From: Luidia sarsii
Taxonomy: Eukaryota; Echinodermata; Asteroidea; Paxillosida; Luidiidae
Length of the DNA: 64,000 bases
Assembly: GCA_949987565.1 (NCBI GenBank)
Contig: OX465119.1
Coordinates: 8,798,895-8,862,894 of the forward strand
Direction of reading: 5' to 3'
Positions 55,697 to 64,000 of the stretch are shown here, piece after piece. The translations under genes were made by a program, and so were the position numbers. The stretch's first letter is position 1, and each line of letters begins with the position of its first letter. Under the pieces are notes generated by a model. That model made no database searches. It saw only the letters and a list, made by a program, of their open reading frames with translations, and was not told the DNA's origin.

Positions 55697-56744
55697 CTGT
55701 AAGTGCAGCCCGAGTGCCAGTAATTGTTTTTACAAGATCGTAAGATGTCCTCCTCAAGTTACAAAGCGTTGTTTTCATGATGAATTAATCATCAACTGAA
55801 AGAATCCATGAAATCACATAGGATAGCCTTGCATGGCGCCAGCACAATGTGGACAGTGTGCGATGACACAGTGTAAGCCATCTCTTTGATGTTGCTGTAA
55901 AAAGACCGGCAGTGAGGTACAAGGTATACATGTATATAAGTACATGTATATGAAATGAGCAAATCTGACACACAAAGAAATCACTGAAATTAATCTCAAT
56001 TTATTTTCAGGAATCAATTGATACTTCGTAATCAGTTCGTAGAAAAACGCTATCGGATATGTTAATTCCACTTTCAGTTACCAAATGTTCAGTAACCATT
56101 ATCGCTCTTCTCAACATCTATTGAGTCTCGCAAGAAACACTTTCGTGCATTTATTCAGCCAGCTACCAGGTATAAGTGAAAGACAGAACAAAAGAAGAAA
56201 TAAACAATATTCCCCCGAAATACAATACAATATATACAAATACTTTTTTCCATCACATAGAAAGTACATGTACATGTATGCCATGCATGCTCCTTGAAAG
56301 TTATTATTTACAACCTGCTAAAAAACACACGAAAATATCCTATCATACTCTCATTTAGAATGTTGCTATCATTGGACACTTAGAATATCTGCATACTTAA
56401 TATTTTTGGCCAGAACTCTTTTCTTTTGATAAGTGACAGGAATTACAAGACAGAGTCATTTCTGAAAATACCCAATATTTGAATGTGAAGTGTGGTCTGA
56501 ATGACAATGAGATCCCTGCTATAACAAGGGGCACTTAAACTATTTATACAAATATTTTTCCAAAAATAATAGGCAAACTTGAATGAAACTTAAGCCGTGT
56601 TCTTAATTATTGAGGATGCTGTGTACAGTACTTGGTAATTTGAAGAAGAAAAATGTTTCGTTACATCCCTGGGAATCGAACCTCCAACCTTGTTCTATTG
56701 CAGAAAATACGTCACCTTCGATACCTACAAAATGCATTTCCAAT

Positions 56745-57140
56745 GCAGAGGGCTTCATATCAACCCTTTTCCTAGCCCCAAAGAAGTCTAGCAGCTGGCG
56801 CCCGATTATCAACCTCCGTCCGCTCAATGCCTTCATACGGCCGAAGCATTTTCGCATGGAGAACCTGGCCAAAGTCACTCGCTTCCACAGGGCTGGTGGG
56901 GCACATTCTTTGGACTTGAAGGACGCTTACCTCCATATTCCAATCCACTTCGGGCACCAGAAGTTCCTTCGATTTATTTACAGGAGCAAAACATACCAGT
57001 TTCGCTGCCTTCCCTTTGGCCTTTCCACAGCACCTCGAGTATTTACGAGAATCACCAAGGTAATAGCTGCTGCTCTACGTCGCCAACACGTTTGCATTTA
57101 CGTGTACCTGGACGACTGCCTTATTGTGGGTCCTTCCCAT
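56745..57140 (+). pseudogene. DIRS reverse transcriptase remnant (N-terminal part)
   Basis: Reads EGFISTLFLAPKKSSSWRPI, INLRPLNAFIRPKHFRME, SLDLKDAYLHIPI, KFLRFIYRSKTYQF, LPFGLSTAPRVFTR and the catalytic box YLDDCLIV. A stop follows at about 57141. The upstream border falls directly on the inverted repeat, so the domain start is deleted. Confidence 0.85.
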
Positions 57141-57180
57141 TAGGCAACTACCCAAGCCTTGACTTCGTCTCACCACAAAC

Positions 57181-57506
57181 TTGGGTTTCATTATCAACTG
57201 CGAGAAGTCATCTCTGACTCCCTCTCAGATGCCTACATTTCTCGGAGCCACTCTCAACATGCAGACCGGCAGAGCATCCGCCTCCATGGAGCGGTGCCTA
57301 GCCCTTCACTCCCAGCCCGGGTCTGGCTCCGTCTTCTTGGCTTCATGTCGAGCCAATAGTGGACATAGTACCCTACTGCCGCATGCACATGCGTCCACTA
57401 CTGCTCCACCTGCTTCATCACTACGTCCGATCGGAGGGACGTCATCTCCAGCCCTGTTCCAATGAATTCCTTCATCCGATCTCACCTGGGCTGGTGGTTG
57501 AGTCAG
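57181..57506 (+). pseudogene. DIRS reverse transcriptase C-terminal remnant, frameshifted
   Basis: In a new frame after the YLDD box: LGFIINCEKSSLTPSQMPTF and LGATLNMQTGRASA, the usual DIRS segment after the palm domain, then garbled frames. Ends at the inserted recombinase copy. Confidence 0.7.
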
Positions 57507-57800
57507 CCTCCAAGTCTCCACCAATCGTGGTTACAGGTCAGCCATAGGAGCAGTTCATAAAGGGTTCAACGATGACTCAAGCCTATCTACCAATTCTTCC
57601 ATCTCTCACCTGCTTAAGGGTATGTTCGTGGAACGGCCCCCGACAAAGACTCTTATTCCTAGCTGGGACCTTGGCTCAGTCCTTGCGAAGTTATCCAAAG
57701 CACCCTTTGATGAACCAGCCGGGTCTTCTTCCCTTCGCAACCTCACGGTCAAAACGGTTTTTCTGCTAGCAGCGTCCACAGCTCGACGCAGAAGCGAACT
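57507..57800 (+). pseudogene. Duplicated fragment of the tyrosine recombinase
   Basis: 294 bp matching 58847-59137 with few substitutions and one 3-bp GAT difference. It lies between the reverse transcriptase and RNase H parts, in an order never used by DIRS elements. The left joint is a shared word of about 20 bp (CCTCCAAGTCTCCACCA). Confidence 0.85.
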
Positions 57801-58657
57801 TGAGTCAGCAGAACCTGCTCACGGGTACCCCCTTCCCAAGGCCCTGCCCAACAACGACACTCACAACAGATGCCTCGGAGTCGGGCTGTGGTGCCCACCT
57901 GGACGACCTGGCTGTCTCGGGGGATTTGACCCAAGCGGAGAAAGCCCTCCACATCAACCATCTCGAACTTCTGGCGGTGCTCAAAGCCCTTCAAGCCTCT
58001 GCAGACAGGGTAACCAACCGCTTCATCCACGTGAGGACAGACAACTCTACAGTAGTGTCCTACCTGAACCGACAAGGAGGGACTCGCTCACCCTCCCTGT
58101 GTATGCTAACCTGGCAGCTCCTCATCAGCTGGGGCATTCCTCGCCAAATCACTCTGAAGGCAAGTCACCTGGCAGGGAAGGGCAATGTTATTGCAGATGC
58201 TCTTTCACGAGGTCGAGCCATCCCAACAGAGTGGTCTCTTCATCGACCAACAGTGCAACAGATCTTCAGTCAGCTGGGAACGCCACACATCGATCTATTT
58301 GCCTCCCACCTGAACTGCCAGATACAGACATTCTGCTCGTGCTACGCCCACCCCAAGGCCTGGGCGATAGACTCTCTGAGCATCAGCTGGAAGGGAATCC
58401 TGGGTTACGCCTTTCCTCCGATCTATTTGATACCTCAAGTACTGGCCAAGATTCGCCAGGAAAACTGTCTAATAATACTAATCGCTCCTTTCTGGCCACG
58501 ACAAGCTTGGTTCCCTCAGCTACTCGACCTTCTAACCCACCAACCCATCGTCCTACCCAAACGACCAGACCTCCTCATACTGCCGTCTTCCAAGATCCTC
58601 CATCCGGACCCAGACAGTCTTAATCTGACAGCCTGGAGGCTTTCCAGAAATCCTTGA
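57801..58657 (+). pseudogene. DIRS RNase H and following linker, open frame
   Basis: Reads TTDASESGCGAHLDD (first Asp), INHLELLAVLKAL (Glu), VRTDNSTVVSYLNRQGG (Asp) and ADALSRG near the end of the domain. The linker then runs HIDLFASHLNCQIQTFCS, PPIYLIPQVLAKI and IAPFWPRQAWF, common to DIRS and other plus-type retroelements. Uninterrupted for 285 codons, ending at TGA 58655. Confidence 0.85.
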
Positions 58658-59881
58658 GATCAGCAGGCCTTTCGGAGGACGCTGCCGCTTTGAATTGGCA
58701 GCCAAGCGTAGACGATTTTCAACAAGGAAGACCTATGACAATCGCCTACAACACTACTTCAGGTGGTGTGAACAGAAGGAGGTTGATCCCTATTCTGCAT
58801 CTCTAACAGTGATAGGGGATTTTCTGCACTACCTTTTCCGTTCTGGCCTCCAAGTCTCCACCATTCGTGGTTACATGTCAGCCATAGGAGCAGTTCATAA
58901 AGGGTTCAACGATGACTCAAACCTATCTACCAATTCTTCAATCTCTCACCTGCTTAAGGGTATGTTCGTGGAACGGCCCCCGACAAAGACTCTTATTCCT
59001 AGCTGGGACCTGGGCTCAGTCCTTGCGAAGTTATCCAAAGCACCCTTTGAACCAGCCGGGTATTCTTCCCTTCGCAACCTCACGGTCAAAACGGCTTTTC
59101 TGCTAGCAGCGTCCACAGCTCGACCCAGAAGCGAACTCCACGCCCTATCCATAGATAAGGGCCATGCATCTTCGCTGGGAACCAGGAGGTACACCTCATT
59201 CCTGAGGCCAAATTCCTGACAAAGAACCAATCACCCAGTTTATCACCTCCAGACATCTTTATTCCAAGCCTGACATCAAGTGTACGAGAAGACAAGTTAT
59301 GGTTCCCAGTTAGAACCTTGAAATTCTACATTGCTCGCATCAAGGAGCTGCGAGGTGATTCTTCACAACTGTTCATCACAACAGTTCGTCCACACCATCC
59401 AGCTTCAACTTCAACCATTGCAAGGTGGATCGTGGAAGCTATAATGCTTCTCCCATCTCACTCTTGCCAGAAACAGCCGAGTGGGTCAGGACCTGCAAGA
59501 TCTACAACCACTATGCATGAGGAGTCACCGGCACACCTTCGAGGTGACCGAGTTCGACTCTCACCTCCTGACCCACCAGAGCCCAAGACCCGGCTTGAGG
59601 CAGGCGAGGCTCGCCAGCAACGGCAACAGATGTTACATACATCTCAGGCCAAGATTCAAGCTCACCAGACACGAAGCATGACAACATCATGGGCTTACCT
59701 CCAAGGAGTGGCTGTTTCAGACATCATGCAGGCAGCCTCCTGGAAGAGCCCATCTACCCTTTCCTCATGCTACCTGAGAGATGTCCTCCAAACTGAGGGT
59801 CGAGTGGGCAGACAGGTCCTCCAGACAGCTGCCCGGAAAGCGACCAGGAGTCCCAGACGAGAAGCTGTTACGTCCTCATAA
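58658..59881 (+). pseudogene. DIRS tyrosine recombinase, broken by frameshifts
   Basis: The N-terminal SAM-like part reads RRRFSTRKTYDNRLQHYFRW, GYMSAIGAVHKGF and STARPRSELHALS (box I Arg). After a frameshift near 59150-59220 the catalytic end is AHQTRSMTTSWAY (His-x-x-Arg), AASWKSPSTLSSCYLRDV (Trp/Tyr). A one-base slip near 58690 separates the lead-in FQKSLRSAGLSEDAAAL from AAKRRR. All key residues are visible but not in one frame. Confidence 0.85.
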
Positions 59882-60493
59882 GACTTTGGACGTCCTCCTC
59901 TCGGGTAAGACCTGACCAGAACTATTTCTGTATATCCATCGATCCTTATACACACATTCTTGGTCACGGCTACTTTTTCACCTGCACGCTGTTTTCCCCA
60001 CCCCTCTCCTTCCGGTGCCACTCTGCATTTTGTAGGTAACGAAAGTTAGTACGTATTTTCTGTAATAGAATCTCCCCAAATCCATTGGGATTTCCTATTC
60101 TATTAAGAAAATACTCACCTTCGAAACCATCCCACCCGTTAACCTGATTCAAAAAAAAATGGGGGGTGAGCTACATAAGGAATCATGGGAGGCGGCCTAG
60201 GTTTACAGCGTGTGGGGTGACGTCATGACCCATGTTATTTTTCAGCGGATATGCTTTCGCATGCGCATTGGAAATGCATTTTGTAGGTATCGAAGGTGAG
60301 TATTTTCTTAATAGAATAGGAAATCCCCATGGATTTGGGGAGAAAGTTACAGACCCTGAGACACCCACGAAACGCCATGCGCACCAGATGATTTTGCGTT
60401 CAAATTTCAGATACTTGTAGGTTGGGTTTGTACTTGGTAATTTGAAGATGAAAAATGTACTGTTGCATCCCACGTGATCGAACCTCCAACCTA

Positions 60494-61264
60494 GACCTTT
60501 GACCTCATTCAAATGACCTAATTAACCATTTTTGTCCTCATTGTTTTTTATTTCATGTTGTATATCCAATTAAATTTCACATTTCAAAGGATTCATCAAT
60601 AGAAAAATTGCTTTATTTCAATCAATCAAAATACAATGTAAATCAATGTCTTTACCCAACGATATTCACGCGGCATATTGTACCCAGTGGCAGTAGTAGT
60701 AGTCAGTACATGTACATGTCGGTAGCTGGCTATACAGTATACAACGTTGCGATTTTAGCGCGAAAAGTACGTCATATCCCTCCCAGGGCAAAGGTAACAG
60801 TACACAGCACCCTCAATAATCGGACATTCTCCTCGCTGCACGGCGAATAAACATTCCGTCGGCGTAAAAAAAAGTCCAGTGGGAACACGGCTTTAGGCTC
60901 AGGCTCTGGCTTTGCCTCCACTCTTTCATCCATTTGAAAGTACAAGGCATGACAATAGACTGTGTAACTCTCGTGGTGAAAAAGGTCACCGTACACTTCC
61001 GGGCACCTCCGCGCCGCCTGCTATAGGAGATTAACGCGTGCCCAATTTTGAATGCATTATTACATAATGAAGAAAGCCTCTTTCCAACTAAAAACCCAGG
61101 TTTACGGATTAAGTATATTAAATATATAAAAATGAGCCAAAAAGCCTACAAAAATGAGAATACGTCAAGAGAAAACAAATAAATATAACCTGACCTTCAT
61201 CTTCCGGTTGTAAGTACAGTATTGCGAATACGGCCCGACTGTGGTACGCGACGTGAGCATTATT
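60494..61264. other. 3' flank of the DIRS element
   Basis: No gene is seen. GTACACAGCACCCTCAATAA at 60800 is inverse to TTGAGGATGCTGTGTAC at 56610, so an older repeat may have been the insertion target. A partial family E end lies at 60893-60970. Confidence 0.4.
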
Positions 61265-61512
61265 GGGCCCTTTTCCAAAACCCGGCTTAGGCTCAGGCTC
61301 CGGCTTTGCCTCCAGTTCTTTCGTTCATTTAAAGTACAATGTATGAAAACGGGAGGCCTTTGGCTTCGGTTTTGAATGTTATACTACGTTTTGAAAAAGA
61401 ATCCAAAGCTTCAACGTCAACAAAGAACTCCAACCTATTGTTTTCAGCTTTTGGATAACAAAGACGAAGCCGCAGCCAAAGCCTAAGCCGGGTTTGAGAA
61501 AAGGGCCCTACT
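61265..61512. mobile_element. Family E MITE, complete copy
   Basis: Inverted ends GGGCCCTTTTCCAAAACCCG and CGGGTTTGAGAAAAGGGCCC, then GCTTAGGCTCAGGCTCCGGC / CAGCCAAAGCCTAAGCC. Another complete copy is at 11757-11996. Confidence 0.7.
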
Positions 61513-61690
61513 TCAGTGCTTGTATCGCGCCGAAGTTGGTGTGGTTCGCATTCGGGCCAGAAAAACGCCTTGTACTGTACTGTACATAATTATGGATACC
61601 GTACACTAAACAAAACGCGCGACTTCGTTAGCCTGTACACGTAGGTACATGTATATAGGCCTACTTACAAAATACAAGCCTATATAATAA

Positions 61691-61853
61691 AGTGATATAC
61701 AAAAATGTTGCAAACTGCTTACTGACTAAGATTACCAAAATGCATATCTTAAAATTGAGTGGGCCTGACGTTTCGGTCCTAGCAGGACCTTTTTCTGCCT
61801 TTGAGAAAGGTCCTGCTAGGATCGAAACGCCAGGCCCACTAAATTTTAAGAAG
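61691..61853. mobile_element. HP-A foldback with a 13-bp flanking direct repeat
   Basis: GCCTATATAATAA occurs at 61678-61690 and 61854-61866. Inside, GGGCCTGACGTTTCGGTCCT faces AGGATCGAAACGCCAGGCCC. The cleanest copy in the window. Confidence 0.75.
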
Positions 61854-62569
61854 GCCTATATAATAAGGTAACAAGTTCGTTCGTCTGGGAACACGACTAG
61901 CACCTCTTGTTGCATAGGTTCTACGGTTTCAAACGTGAAAACGGAAAATTATTTTAACTATTTTTGTCTGTAAAACGTGCAAAATCACGTACTTTACACA
62001 TTGTATTTTAATATTTTATTCCTATAAGACAATTCTAATTGTTCAAACTGCTTCAATCGGTGCGATACAAAATATTTTAACAAAAACGTTCGACGCTCCA
62101 CGCTTTACCTCCTATTCGAGGAGCCCGGAAGTCAGGAATCTCGCGGTAGCACGTACATTCTCGAGGCCAACTAACATGTCTATGGGAGGCCTTTGGCTTC
62201 GGTTGAGCGTTTTTGAGTGTTTTTAACTTTTGGATAACAGAGACGAAGCCGAAGCCCAAGCGAGATCTGGATGACTCAGGACTTGGAACTGGGGCTCGGC
62301 CTCAATATTTTGTGACTGGAATACAGCTCTGATGAACAGCAAAGTGGCATTCCCTTTAATTTTCCCGTGCATGGGTCCGTTAAAATTGTCCGAGCAGAAA
62401 TTGCCAATTCGGCATGTCTGACTGTTTGTTTGTCTGTAGAACCATGGTAAAACAGTACACGATACAGTGACAAAAGCGGCCGTGTTCTTTAGTTTCTTTT
62501 TCATTCGCTAAATTCAACTTCCTCATATCGGATCATTCGGATGTACTGGCAACCGCAAGTTAAGCGTTC

Positions 62570-62803
62570 AAAATGGAGTTTTTCCTGTTTGGCCTACTCA
62601 AATGATAATGATGAGTGGGCGGGATTTTCGTGGTCTTTGTGCACGCAACTATAGCGGAAACCCCCGTGACTAAAGAAGCGCCCACAGCGCACGCGCCGCA
62701 CGTAGCTCGGACACAGTCAGTGTATGACAACAGCTTATCCACAAACTTGTACTACGTTCTCACCGCCACCCCGTCCCTGGGAAATCGTTATCTCCACAAA
62801 ATG
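62570..62803 (+). other. Possible first exon of another gene
   Basis: A CpG-richer stretch ends CACAAAATG|GTAAGTCG, so an ATG would be the last codon before a strong donor (GTAAGT at 62804). No downstream exon is in view. Could be a 5' UTR exon or chance. Confidence 0.25.
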
Positions 62804-64000
62804 GTAAGTCGACCCTTATTTCGAACCACCCAATTGTAGTTCTGCACATTCATAGATAATCAACGTCTCTATCTCTGAGCATTCTGTGTGGTTGTAACAT
62901 CAACCATGCTTCGACTATAGAACGCCTTGATATAATAGCCTAGGTCCCGCTGAACGTCCCTTATAAGTTATAACATAGTGTATAACGGGAAAAACAGTGC
63001 ACGCACTGGCACTGTCTGTTCATACTGTATTGTATTATTGGGCGTGGCGTATGGTTCTCTACGTGCATGTCTACACGAGTCATGTCAACACGCGTTCAGA
63101 ATATCAGTGCTCGTCGATATTTTCAACATTTATAATATACAACAGCCTGCTCATTAATTTCAAACGTGCTGTGAAGCTGAGACTGGGACTGTGCCGATAT
63201 ACGTTGTTGGTGTTTTTTGTTTTGATCGTCAGAGAGTAGATTTGTGGTTTTTTAGACCCCTGACCTTTAACCCGCAATCCGTTTCGCTACACTGATTTTC
63301 TACTATTCCTCGCATTTCCTGGCTGTGTGTACATAAACGCGGGACATACTGTACGCTCAGGCTGTACATGACGTGCGTAATGGCGGCTTGTGATCGAGAG
63401 TCTATGACCTTGAACTTATAGCCTAGGGCGCTGTCATCGTAATCGCTTACTAAAGACCGGTCATATTTCTCTTACTCCATTGTCATAGAAACAGGCGTTT
63501 GACTCCAGTTTCTTGGCGAATACTAGGCATATTTTATATATATTTATCGACCCTTAAAAAACCTTCAAATTCGGCGACATAGGTACCATGGGGATTATTT
63601 TCAGGTTTTGTCAGACGGAGACGAAGTCTGAGCCCGAGCCTGATCCATGGATTCGTAAAAGGCCTCCGATTTATCTCGTATAATAGGCCTATATAATATA
63701 GGCGCTATCATTTGGACGCGGAGTACGTGCGATATACGAACTGGCCGTATAATAATCTCATGTCCACCATGGCTTAACTGCCTGAAGCGATTGCAGTGCT
63801 GAAAACTCATCCTGTGTGCAATAAATCTACGCAGAGAGAGATCCTCCATGATCCAGTACAGTACAACCATGGAGCTATTAATAGCTCCATGGTACAACTA
63901 ATACTAGTATAATAAGCCTCCTGACGACGGGCAGACTGTGCACGTAACGAGAGCCACACTCAGTCCTTGAAAGAGAACGCAAACATTCCACTTAGTATTT
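62804..64000. other. Window end, repeats only
   Basis: A MITE E-prime part lies at 63553-63665 (GTTTTGTCAGACGGAGACGA, TGAGCCCGAGCCTGATCC) and an inverse family B end at 63900-63990 (CTCCTGACGACGGGCAGACT). No coding exon is recognised. Confidence 0.4.

Larger units (their letters stand above)
56630..60493 (+). mobile_element. DIRS-like retrotransposon, rearranged and inactive
   Basis: Order: left end, truncated reverse transcriptase, a copied recombinase piece, RNase H, tyrosine recombinase, complex right end. Encoding a tyrosine recombinase instead of a DDE integrase, together with inverted terminal sequence, marks the DIRS order. Inverted repeat: 56714-56746 against 60265-60297 (33 bp, exact); an imperfect third copy is at about 60070-60126. 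Direct repeat: 56630-56690 and 60432-60493 (ACTTGGTAATTTGAAGA, CGAACCTCCAACCT). Gag and the start of the reverse transcriptase are absent. Flank limits are uncertain. Confidence 0.75.

Overview
The window is nuclear DNA of an animal. It has intron-rich genes with GT..AG splice sites, GC-rich coding exons in AT-richer introns, many short foldback DNA transposons, tRNA-derived SINEs, CATGTA-type microsatellites and one decayed DIRS-type retrotransposon. Exon content and repeat style (many GGCCTA and TACATGTA words, dense MITEs) suggest an invertebrate deuterostome. An echinoderm is my first guess; amphioxus or a hemichordate is not excluded. This is inference: no species-diagnostic sequence is present.

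Two genes lie head-to-tail on the + strand. Gene 1 (258-10562, 5' end outside the window) encodes the C-terminal 438 residues of a type I membrane protein. It has two sushi/CCP domains in one exon, a Thr/Ser/Pro-rich stalk built from small phase-1 exons (three are tandem copies of a 75-bp cassette), one transmembrane helix, and a cytoplasmic tail ending in a class I PDZ-ligand motif (VTRL). Gene 2 (17966-52208, probable 5' UTR from 17718 or further upstream) is an RGS22 orthologue. It has 21 phase-consistent coding exons that join into a 1552-residue protein with an N-terminal conserved region, a long disordered middle and several RGS-type folds. A 22nd candidate exon near the 3' end would change the C terminus.

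From 56.6 to 60.5 kb there is a rearranged DIRS-like element. Reverse transcriptase, RNase H and tyrosine-recombinase remnants are recognisable, all broken by frameshifts. A 294-bp piece of the recombinase is duplicated between the reverse transcriptase and RNase H. No gene is supported from 60.5 kb to the end except a speculative first exon near 62.7 kb.

The rest is layered repeats. (i) A tRNA-derived SINE (here 'SINE-T') whose copies carry nested MITEs with visible target-site duplications (TTAA, CCGG, TA/TATA). (ii) A foldback family 'HP-A' seen a dozen times. (iii) A ~460-bp MITE family 'C' in four consecutive RGS22 introns and in the last intron of gene 1, often ending 20-35 bp before a splice acceptor. 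(iv) Intronic minisatellites, including a 1.6-kb GAT/GGT array, a 68-bp array, a 19-bp array and a 1.2-kb polypyrimidine tract. Repeat family names are mine; coordinates of repeat edges are approximate unless a target-site duplication is given.
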